A stretch of DNA of 64,000 nucleotides from Rhynochetos jubatus (Eukaryota; Chordata; Aves; Eurypygiformes; Rhynochetidae), in contig CM050653.1 of assembly GCA_027574665.1 (NCBI GenBank), positions 9,694,664 to 9,758,663 of the forward strand, read 5' to 3'. Shown here piece after piece: positions 1 through 10,075 of this stretch. The position numbers and the translations under genes were made by a program. Numbering within the stretch: position 1 is the first letter of the stretch; every line of letters begins with the position of its first letter. The notes beneath the pieces were generated by a model. It ran no database searches and was not told the origin of the DNA. It worked only from the letters and a program-made list of their open reading frames with translations.

Positions 1-2400
1 AACATGAGACAAGAGGACAGTGCATTAAGAAAGAGAATTCCTGGAAGCAAGGCCAGGCAAATCTCTGGGATATATAAGAGCTGGAAGGAGAGATTATGAA
101 CAAATTCCGTAGTGTTATCATTTTTACACCAAGAACATCACTCCAGAGTTAAGCCAAGTAGCCATGGACAAAGGGCAGTCCATGGCTAGGGTGAACAGGA
201 GCAGGCATAAGACTGCACGGATGTGTGAGGAGTGAAAACTGGGATGAAGATTATGGAAAAAGAATGAGAAGAGATAGTGGAGACTGCAGGCAATGAAAGT
301 AAGAACAATAAGGAAAGACCGCAAATGAAACCATGAGGAGCTAGCACAGAGGAGAGGAAGAGGATGACAATTGTTTCATTGTTTGAAAAAAAAAAAGCAA
401 ACCAAAATTTTCATTTTTGTTCCAATGAGCACACCACTAATTATTAAGAGGATTTTTTTACTTTATTATTTATTTTATCTTATTTTCCTTATTTCCTTGT
501 AAATGCAGATATCCTCAGTGACTGTGGGTTATCATAGATGTGACACTCAAGTTTCCAACTGTTTGCAAAAAACTTTTTTCCCTGCCAAATCTGACTTTGT
601 ACACTCAGGTGTTTGGTTTTTTTACCATAAACTCTGTGTTTTATAAAATTGTCTTTACATTTGGGAATTCACTCCTAAAAAAAATTTTTTTTTTTTAATA
701 TTAAGACAAAGAAAACCAAAAATGTTTAGATCCTTCCTCTCAAGTTGGCTGATTCTTCCATAAATATTTAGAATAGTGTATTTTGTAAATATATATAATT
801 TACAGCTTGAAGTCACTGTTAATGATGAGTAAATACATTAATTTTCCTGTGCTAATATACCCAAACTTTAATACAGCAGATCTTAATTGGTGTAGATCAT
901 TATTGCCTAACCATTGCGTGAATAACCATACAATTTGCTGCAGGATCATTAAGCATTTGACCATTTGTACATGGTCTTTCACTGGACTTTACAGCACCTG
1001 GGTCCAGTTTCTGAACTAGGACTACACTCCCAAAGACCTTAGTTTCCAAACCAGTGCTAAGTGGTTTCATCAAGGTATGCTTACAGCCTCTGAAGTAGTT
1101 ATAGTATATCACCGGGGCTCTAATTTTTATAGCATTGCCTGTAAGACCTTTCATCTCAAAAGTAGAGGTATTGTTCTTGTTTGCCTGCTGTATATAGCCC
1201 CCTAGTTAAGAGGTGGCTCTGCTTTGCTGCCAGGCAAAATGCCTCTCTGTTATCAGCCAAAGCATAAACTTAGGAGAATGTATGATAAAACCTTTATTGC
1301 AAAAATTAAAAATCATTTTTTTAAAGCTGATCATTTTCCAAGGGAAAAAAAAAAAAAAGTGTTAAGAAAATGCTTACAGCTTTCTTTCACAGCTTTGACA
1401 CTGGAAATAATTTAAAAGCCTATTGCTCACTACCAGGGAGATTCTTTGGAGCCCCTATTTACTGAATGCAATAAATACTTAGGAGTTATCAGTATCTGTT
1501 GTAACCTGGCAGTGTTCTTGGATAGAGGATTACTAAGTAATTAATGGAGAACTATTGAGTCAGAACTACTTCAGAGTGTGTTCCAGTTAGAGCGTTAATA
1601 ATGGTGTGAGCCAAGCAGAGGGCAGGAATTTATCCTTGAGATCCAACTCAAAGATGGCACCGAAATGCCAACAGCTCCTTCTACCATGTTTCAAGTTGAA
1701 AGTGTTGAGAGCTTCCGCCTTTGAAAAAAAAGCTAACAGATAAAGATGCTTCAGTTCAAATATGCCAAGTGTATCTATGCAACCCCCCCAAGCGAGAAAG
1801 ATTTCGTCATTGTTAAACCAGACCTTGACCTGAGATATACTATAGTACACACCGGTCAGGCACAAGAGGGGTTTCAGTTCTTAAACTAGATATGTCTGAT
1901 AGACAATTCCACACAAAATTATGGTCAACATGATGCTTATGGACTGGTCCGGAACCTTATTTGAAGTCAAAATTTTCTGGCTGTTTTCTTGAAACCTGTT
2001 ATCAAAATGATCTTATCTTTCCTCTTCATTTGATACTTAAGGAGGTAGGATTTGAAGCACAATATCAGTTGCGCCTGAAGAGTTTTTTAAATAATAAATG
2101 CTGATGCTTCATGTCTGATTTCTCTTTAAGAAGCAGGATTTGTATTTTGATAGCAGGTGGTATGGTAAAATTTTTTGAGTGGAATAACTATGTTGACAAA
2201 CACAATTATGCACTGTAAGAGAGGCAAAACCAGGCAGAATATTTACAATTACATTTAAAAACTTGGAGTTGTTTTCTGTTTTGCATTCCTCAAAACAGTA
2301 TAATGGCAATACATATTTATGTGTTTATGTTTGTGTACGTATATTGCACAGCAGTGAAAAAAATCAGGGTTTTTTTAAGTGAAACTGATATTTCATTATT
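1..2400. other. Non-coding, AT-rich unique DNA
   Basis: No gene, RNA or interspersed repeat is recognised here. The stretch has short homopolymer runs, including T runs near 685-700 and an A14 run at 1,345-1,358. Open frames do not exceed about 90 codons on either strand and resemble no family I know. Intronic or intergenic background is the simplest reading. Confidence 0.6.
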
Positions 2401-2720
2401 CTAACGCAGCTATGCTGGGGCACAATTTTCAGTGTGAAATAGATATTACCATGGCATTTAACATTAAGCAGTCAATGGTGAAACTCCAGACGCTTTCATA
2501 TAAAATGCCATGGAACAAAGTTATTGCATTCTTAAATATTCTTGTTTGAGGCCACTTCTGACTTTTATGATCACCCTAATTCAAACTTAAGTAACAGAGA
2601 ATGTGTCAATACAACTTTCCCTTTAAGTATTGCTAAGGAGCATGCAGGAGTCCACATGTTTGCTTAACTGACCCTGCAACCAACCTGCTAACAATAAAAC
2701 CAGAAGTTCAAACTCAGTTC
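2401..2720. other. Possible conserved non-coding segment with a short inverted repeat
   Basis: This stretch has an even, low-repeat texture without homopolymers. It contains an 11-base inverted pair, CCATGGCATTT at 2,449-2,459 and AAATGCCATGG at 2,503-2,513, about 43 bases apart. No open frame explains it. A regulatory role is only inferred from texture. Cross-species alignment would be needed to call it conserved. Confidence 0.15.
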
Positions 2721-5208
2721 CTTGCTTTCAAGTATGCCCTTCAAACAGCAAATACCAGTTTATCATCCCCCTAAGCCAGGGTGCACGTTAACCAGGAATA
2801 AATCCAACATATCTACACCGAGGTGCTTGGTACATGAAATACACAATCATTTTACTGACTTTTTTAACACATACTTTCTGCCACCAGTCACAGCTACTCA
2901 TGGCATATATGTGTGTGCATGTGTGAGTGTGTGTCTCGGAGACATACAACCTCCCCCACCCTGTATTTTCAAGGACCATAATATACTGACTGCTTCCTAG
3001 TCCTGCAAATACCCTTGAAGTGGAATAATGTTTAACAGAGGGCAATGCTGCGGGAAAACTGCCAAAGAAATGAAGGGTGGGGGAAGTCACTCAAAAGCAT
3101 TCTGATGAATATTTTTGTACCTCCAAAGACACAACTATTATATAAACATTGACCTATTTGTCAAGCAATCACAGTTTACTATTGCTCAAAGGTCAGAGAA
3201 GTTTCCAAGATTACTAAATAATGCATGGAGCCAAAGACCAAGGATATTATTTAAACAGTGGAGGTAACTTTTCTTAGCGAAGGACAATACGATGACAATG
3301 TCCCTTTATTTTCCCTTGAAATTTCATAGAGTTTGCAGTGTAATATAGTAATGGCCCATTTCAGCTGAAAGAGGGAACTCTGTTGCGGAAACGGGGCTCA
3401 ACAGTACAATAAAATATTACCTGGGGTTTTCTCCCTTTTTGTGTACATTTGTCAGTACATGATTTATGGGTTTTTTACAGGCATTTCAATGGTGCTAGGG
3501 AGTAGCAGTCTAACCACACACATAAATGAATGCAATGATCAGTCCCTATTTGTCTTTTCAATGTCAGTGCAAAAAGTGCTTTGCAACAATTCAGGGTATG
3601 TGCTGTGCACACACGGACAGGAATCAGTAGAGGTTTGTAAAAGTCAGTATCTACTTAGGCTCCCATTACGACAGCTTCATTCTAATAAATCCTGCACCTA
3701 CTGCTTCCAAATGCCTGCAGTTCCTTCAGTTCTCTGTAGGTCTTCCATCAGTTCTCAGTAGGTCTTCCAGGTCACCTCTTCATAGACATACAGAGGTATC
3801 TGGCACCAGCTACTCCATAGGCCCAGGGATTCAAGGAGCCCTAAAGCTGTCCACATACAGCCCAGCATGTTTTCTACTCCTCTGGCTCACAGCAATTTCC
3901 TGCTAAGTGACAGTCATTGTCCTGGAACAGACACACAGTGCACAGAGGAATGACTTGGGCAAAATCATATCACAGATAGTTCATCATCAAATTATGCTTG
4001 TTACCTGTGCAGAAATACCTCTCAGTGTACTGCCCCTGCAGATGCACCGTGTTGCCATACTGTGTCATGCTGTCTTACCATGACACACTCCCAGCACTAC
4101 AGAATGACAGCAAGGTTGCCTCTGCCCTGCAAAATCCACCTCCTTATTATTTTACCAGTTACAACACAGAAATCATTGTGATCATTAAAAGACATTCTGG
4201 GAACAATTCCTTTACTAAATAGTCCTCTGTCTTTCCCCATTACTGATCTCCACACTGCAGGAAACTGGTTAATCAGGGCCATCATCAAGAGGAAGACTAA
4301 GTAGCAACAAGAGCACTCGTATAAGCAGTGTCATCTGATGCAGAGATTTGTGTTCCATGAGCAACAAGCTCCAGGTACCTGCCTTTTTGACAGAGGTCAA
4401 GAAGGGCATGTTTTCCCATCTCACTAAGCAGCCACAAAGTTGTTCTGAGATCTCCAATGGGCTGGACCTGGGAACTTCACCAGAAACCACAAGCAAGATA
4501 ACTTAAAAGGTTTTGTTCTATTGCTGAAATAATCGATAGTTCTCTTTACATCTAAAAAGTGCAGCTGTGTATAATTGGAAGATTATGGAAGTGAATAATT
4601 ACTGACAGAATTTCTGATTTAAACAAAATTCCAAGAACAGCAGAGAATGATGGATTCAGCACCCAGTGCAATATTTCTGCTTGATGGTGCTTGGCTACTG
4701 TTAGTTCATTTTTATGAGCATTTATTTTTGGAAGAGTCACCATTAATGGTCTACTTGATTGCCGAAGTGAAAGGGTCTTCAGTGACAGACTCAGGAAGGG
4801 AAAGAAAAAGAGAAGCTTTCAGAGGTCTAGTGAGAACTAAAATTTCAGTCTCATTCCTCTGCAAATCACAGCTGTGAATATAGAGTCCCACCAAAACGTC
4901 TATAGGTAACCTAAAATAAGATGAATAAAAGTATTATCTTCCTTACATGAAAGACAGCTAGCTGACAAAAAAACATTTGGTTGTATCACAGGGCAATGGA
5001 GGTTGTCATCAAGAACAAAACATAATCTTACAAAAATTCACCAATGAAAGGACAATATCTTTGGACAATAATTTCACATTACACATGTAACTGCTTCTTA
5101 GACTGGATCTGTCATTCCAATCATTATCTCAAGTGATTCATTAGGCAGGTACCTAACAAAGTTGGTGGAAGTTTTGCCTGAACCAGAACATCACCTCTGA
5201 CCTTACAG
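2721..5208. other. Non-coding unique DNA with small repeats
   Basis: The stretch holds a degenerate TG-rich segment near 2,908-2,938 and a 22-base tandem duplication listed separately. Short frames, up to 106 codons at 3,441-3,761 (+), have no recognisable domain and include the tandem duplication. Nothing else is supported. Confidence 0.55.
3727..3770 (+). repeat. Two-copy 22-base tandem duplication
   Basis: The units are 3,727-3,748 and 3,749-3,770, both built on CAGTTCTC.GTAGGTCTTCCA. They differ at two of 22 positions. This is a small local duplication, probably from replication slippage. Confidence 0.85.
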
Positions 5209-5280
5209 CTGAAGCAGGATGCCTTCAGAGGGAGTTAAAAAAAGAGTTCATGATAAATGGGACTGACAGAATTACACCTG
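5209..5280 (+). other. Exon-like segment, 72 bases, symmetric phase 1
   Basis: The acceptor side reads CACCTCTGACCTTACAG and ends at 5,208. The donor side is CCTG|GTAAGC at 5,280/5,281. Of the three frames only one stays open. It is entered after one base of a split codon and left after one base of the next, so the segment is a 72-base cassette that would keep the frame. The 23 full codons begin EAGCLQRELKKEF and end NGTDRITP, with an N-G-T sequon. I recognise no family, and no partner exon with a matching phase was established. It may be chance. Confidence 0.15.
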
Positions 5281-8215
5281 GTAAGCCCAGAATACAGTCT
5301 CAAGAGTCACTTTCCTACTGAAAACTTAAGGGCATTTGAAATGGCATGCAGTAACTTTATTCCTTATCCCAGTATAACACAAGAGGAGAGCATTCATCTG
5401 TATAACCTGCAGACTCCTCAAATAAGCTATTGCTTGAGGCACCGTCTGCCAGACCCACCCTTGCCTTCCTTAAGATCTAGGATAGAAAAGCATGGAATGA
5501 AAGCCAGGAAGTTCACCTATCTGGATACAACCTGATGGGACTGCAGTGGGCATGTCTATTCTGGCAGCAGCAATCCCCATACCAGCGCAGTGCAATGCCA
5601 GGAGAAGATACCATATCAGGTCATGAAGGCAGGAGATCCGTATTCATAGGCTCTTGCACCCAAATAACAGTTCCTCTCTCTCAGCATCCAGCAGTAAGAC
5701 ATGGCACGGACCCAATGCAGCACCGCGCTCCCATGGATCGTACAGCTGTGCGTGGTACCTAAACCTTGCTGCCGCCGACTCTCCGCAGTGACTCATCTCA
5801 GCAATGACAGGGAAACATCTAGGAAGGTAAACTGATGCAGGGGAATTTAATAAACCTTGAACATACATGAAAACAAGACCAAGCTTCCCTTATTCTGTCT
5901 TATCCTCAGTGTTCGATAAAAAAAAATAAAAAACCCAAGCAATCTGTAGAGTATAAATCAAGACTTGATAAATGTAGGTCCTTAGAAGCCAGTTGTGTAA
6001 ATACGGATACACCTGCAGGCCCTGATAACCAGATTAGCAGAAACAGCTGCCAGACCACGCAGCAACAACCAAGAGATATTGTTGTGTCCTGGCCAAAGAA
6101 GTTTCCAGATTGACTCTCAGGTGCTTCCCGTACATCACTGTTAGCAAGAACAATGCATCATGAAAGTAGATGAACTTCATTGATCTCGAAAATTTAACAT
6201 TTTTCTCCTTGGATATATACAGTGAGGTTTGACATTAACATTAGTTCACCGTAGCTCCACTGTACAAAGGGATTGGACTTTGTCTGCTGGCAGCTGGGAA
6301 GGATTTCTGAACAGAGGGGAAAAAAAAGGTGACTCGGTTTGGTATGACTTCATATTAAAAACCATATCCTTATCGGATAAGAACCCAGATCAACTGATTC
6401 ATAGGTGTCACGGCACACCAGTTCTTATTGATGATTAGAAACTAAAATTAATGTTTATTCTTGGCAAAACTCCACTTGTATCACAGAAAAAAACCTGATG
6501 AGCCTCAGAGCAGCTAGTAATACAAGGTAGACCTAAAAGTACACAAAGGAGGCACAGACTTGGCTGGGGGGTAAGGAGGGGAAGATAGCTGCCTGTAACC
6601 CTACAAAGCTTGGAAAACAAGTCTAACATTACTGACTGCACTTCAGCACTGCGCTTGCTATTCTTTCTAATAGTAGGGAAAGATGATTCATAGAAAATAC
6701 CATAAAATCTGGATACTTCTGCACTGTTGGGGCTGGAAAGTTGAGCAGGACCTGGTCAGTCCCAGTCCTCCTCAGAGGTGCACTCCAATCAGGGCTGATG
6801 CAATGGGCTGAGCCAGGGGTTCATAATGGGGTCCATTGACAGCCCCCAACACACCAAGCCATGGACCAGGGCCAAGGGTCATCCAAGTGGTGCAGCCAGG
6901 AGCAGGAGACATGGCCAGAGAAAGAGCTAGAGACCCACAATCCTATGGCATTGTTGGGCATGGTCTGACAACCTCAGGCTGGGCTGAAATGGGGCTGCCA
7001 GGTCATGGGCAGGGGTGGGTAGAGGCTGGGCAGAGCCAGTGAGTGCCCTCAGGGCCCTAAGATCTTCCTTTGATGGAAAATATTTGAAGGCCTTTATAAC
7101 CCAATGCATGTGAGAATTCTCCCTCAAAAGACCCAGGTATGAACTAATCATCATCCATCAACTTATATTCCATGATGGATATGAGGATTTTAAGAAAAAA
7201 CTCCCACTCTGTCTCTAATCATTTCTAGTAATTCGGATGACTCCTTTCTTAGCAAAAACATAAACTCAAAACAATGCAAAAATGATGCAAGTTAAAATGC
7301 TGATGGGGTAGTAAAAGCAGAACGGACATCTGGTCAAACCAAAATAACAAAAACAATTGCAGGATTATTGGATGTTGGATGTCTGTTGTCTTTCTCTGAG
7401 AGCTCTGGAATGGACATCCATGAATACGGGCTATCCTCCACTGGTGAGCTGGTGTGAGGGCGATACAGCACTCATATTTTCACACAAGTGTACTGCACTG
7501 TGACAAACTACTGGAGATTAGTAATTAATATGCAGAAGAGAAATTGCTTTATTATAAGATGTATTATAACATGTTGTAAAAATATGTAAAAAAAGAATTT
7601 AAATGCTTAAAAGATGATGCTAGCTTGTTGTGGCCTGTTGTAAAGCAGTTATGAATTGCAGTACGTACAATAGTTCATGCATGTCTCTGCATGTTAGAAC
7701 AGCACATCAGAGAATTTATTTATCAGGAAAAAAAACCAAACCCTGCTAAGTCATTTAGTTCTTATAAAGGTTACTGTCATTTACAATTTTGCCAGATTTT
7801 ATAAGGCACAATACCAGATTGTCACATGGGAAAGGCTTGCAGATTCAAGTCCCTATTCTTCCCTCTAGCGAGTCCTCGAACCAGCACATTTGGGACACAG
7901 GGGTTACGTCAAAGCCTTCCAACTCTTTGAAGGATAATTACCATACCTGCATAATCACATGGTCTACCTTCTATGCATTCATGTGAAGGAGAGGACATTA
8001 ATCTAACAAACGCCCAGCGGCTGACATTTTTTTTATATATATCTAATGGTTCTCCATAAGATATAGCGCTCCACCTAACAGCTGCAGGAAACTCCTTGCC
8101 ACATTCTCAATCCCTATGTGGAAAGGGCTGCATAACGCTTTCTGGACCTGCCATACCAGGTAGGAATGTTCTGCTGCAGGATATGATGTTGTTGATTGTC
8201 CCTTTCTATTGTTTC
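5281..8215. other. Non-coding DNA, with a GC-richer patch at about 6,700-7,060
   Basis: The stretch is mostly AT-rich and unique. The patch around 6,700-7,060 is richer in G and C and repeats CCAGG and GGGC words, but it matches no repeat family I can name. Frames of 60 to 92 codons are present on both strands without recognisable domains. Confidence 0.5.
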
Positions 8216-8237
8216 AGCACACAGTCTAGACCACTAG

Positions 8238-8243
8238 TTTATT
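8238..8243 (-). terminator. Possible poly(A) signal AATAAA for a minus-strand transcript
   Basis: On the minus strand an AATAAA hexamer is followed about 10 to 20 bases downstream by a GT-rich stretch (ACTGTGTGCTG, 8,216-8,226). It lies about 150 bases past the stop codon of the open frame in the neighbouring exon-like segment. The hexamer is common in AT-rich DNA, so it matters only together with that segment. Confidence 0.15.
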
Positions 8244-8392
8244 ATAGCTTATATAAGAATTAGAAAAGGTAACCAATAAACAGTACTCTTATAGAATGAT
8301 TTATACTCCAAAATATTTGAAAGTACTTGTAAATATGTCTAGAGGTCATCTAAACCAGCTGTCTGGTTTAAGGGTACGGCATGCGCTGACAT

Positions 8393-8568
8393 TTACGGTC
8401 TATGCACGACTGTCCTCAGCAAATAAACCAGACAGATAATAGTGGATATAGGAATACCTGAAGCTTTTGGGGTAGTAGGCTCAGAAGAGCTATTTGTCTC
8501 TTCAGCATCTGACTCAGTATCCAAAGAGACTGGAGTGCCATGCATCAGCAATGTTCCCTCTTCGGTGT
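8393..8568 (-). other. Exon-like segment, possible internal or terminal coding exon
   Basis: On the minus strand an acceptor (AACTAATCTTTGTACAG, with a branch-point-like AACTAAT) ends at 8,569, and the frame runs open from 8,568. A donor CAG|GTATTC at 8,458/8,457 would give a 111-base exon that starts and ends in phase 1. Its 36 full codons are acidic and rich in Ser and Thr, with an NSS sequon, as in stalk regions of surface proteins (e.g. SLDTESDAEETNSSSEP). If the donor is not used, the frame continues through a hydrophobic run (IPISTIICLVYLL) to a TAA at 8,393-8,395. That ending is loosely like a GPI-anchor signal. A poly(A) signal lies downstream at 8,238-8,243. The frame is also open upstream of the acceptor. 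I cannot name a gene. This is the most coding-like segment in the window, but unproven. Confidence 0.22.
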
Positions 8569-8602
8569 CTGTACAAAGATTAGTTGATGGGCAGGGAAAC
8601 AA

Positions 8603-9506
8603 TCAAATCAAATGACACATACTGGCCCTTGGAATCATATGAAAATCTCAACAGCACCTGGGAGACCAAACAAGAACGCTGAGTCTTGCCCTCTGTTTCC
8701 ATCCCATATGCTAATGGCCAAGAAATGGTGACCTCTCACATGAGTTGCAGACCCTTACCACTGCCATTTGTGCCTTGGCTCCTTCCATCTGGATTACCAA
8801 GGTCTACTCTGCTTAGGCCCTTAGGACCCTGCACCTGCTTTCAATTTCTTTCTGGGTATAATTCCAAATATAAGCTTTCATCTCTAATCTCTTCACCTGC
8901 CTTGTGTATTAGATCTTTCCTAGTGCTGAGCTGTCAGGCTGTTGAGATTTGGACATGCTTAGAAGCAGGAGTACACAGAAAGAGAGTGCTCTTGGGTGCA
9001 ACTCCAAGCATGGCCATGTACCCCAGAAAGTGATGGGACGAGAGAAGTGTTTTGGTGGAGAAAGCAGGAAAATTACAGTGTATAAACAAATAAATACAAG
9101 TCAATTCTTGGTCTGCAACCAAAATCAATAGCCATATATAGCTGGACCGAGATCAATTTATGTTCCCATGTTTCAGAGACCTATCGACAAAGCCTATGTT
9201 ATTGTAATACTGTGTTTTATTAACCTATGTCCAGAGAAGCTTATACTTCATTAAAAAGCCATTGTCAAACAGATTCTATAAATGGATAATACCCCTAATA
9301 AATTTTATTACTTACTGTAAAATCAGTAACATAAACAAAGCACATTAAGCAAGTCATTTTACCTACAGAAAACATATCACAACTATTTCCCTCCAAGACC
9401 TAATTAGATTAAGAATTAATTTTCAAAACAGAAGAAAATATGCTTTTTACCTGGGGGAGATCTGGCTGTAAGTCAGCAACATACTTCTTCTGTTTTTTGT
9501 TTGGCA
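8603..9506. other. Non-coding unique DNA
   Basis: A 115-codon frame at 8,686-9,033 (+) has no recognisable domain and ordinary composition. No repeat or RNA gene is seen. Confidence 0.5.
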
Positions 9507-9552
9507 TTTTTTTTTGGGGGGGGGGGGGGGGGGGGGGTTGTTTGTTTGTTTT
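9507..9552 (+). repeat. T9-G22 homopolymer junction followed by TTTG repeats
   Basis: Nine T (9,507-9,515) run straight into 22 G (9,516-9,537), followed by a short TTTG array to about 9,552. A G run of this length can form G-quadruplexes and is hard to sequence, so its true length is uncertain. Confidence 0.9.
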
Positions 9553-9904
9553 ATCAAATGGCAAATTTGCCCAGGTAATAAACAAAAGGAGCACACTAGT
9601 GATAGTACCTACTTAAAAGTAAAAACTTAACTGCGCATGAAAACATCAAAAGATCAATTGTTTGCATTTTTTAAAATAATTATATGGTTTTCTTTAATGT
9701 TTCTTACTGCACAGATATTTTACAAACATGCTTGCTAACCTAGTAACATGCATATACGCATGCAAATGTTAACCATAGATCCTACTGTCAGCCTCTTCAT
9801 TTCATACGCTTATAGCTATGACACCTAAATAAGTTCTAAACTCAAATCCAGCCTATGCAATCCTTGAAACAGCATTTTGATTTGGGGGAAGAGTGCCTTG
9901 GATT

Positions 9905-10075
9905 AGTGCTGCAATGGAAGCTTTAAGTCATGTAAGCTCCTTGAGATTCAATTAGCTATCTGTAAAATGGGAGTATAATTACCTCCACCTGCTGAGCATA
10001 ATACTGATGTAAGAAATCACAAGTCTATTGAAACCAAGGAGAGTCCCCACTGAGTTCTGCAGGGTTTGGGCCATC
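9905..10075 (+). mobile_element. Worn MIR-like SINE copy plus adjoining old amniote repeat motif
   Basis: The stretch AGCTATCTGTAAAATGGGAG followed by TATAATTACC (about 9,953-9,982) matches the conserved sense-strand core of MIR-type SINEs (CTCATCTGTAAAATGGG then ATAATA.TACC). The preceding AAGTCATGTAAGCTCCTTGAG fits the usual AAGTCACTTAACCTCCCTGAG. Just downstream, 10,024-10,072 resembles an old repeat with paired 'attgaagtcaatgggag' motifs. This is from memory of family consensus, with no database check. Confidence 0.5.

Noticed and set aside
7835-7860. AGATTCAAGTCCC, like a tRNA B box
   Set aside because: No A box, no acceptor stem and no cloverleaf can be formed around it.
9440-9490. Minus-strand donor CCCAG|GTAAAA with an open frame upstream
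   Set aside because: The only acceptor-like site lies in an A-rich tract next to the G22 run, without a pyrimidine tract.
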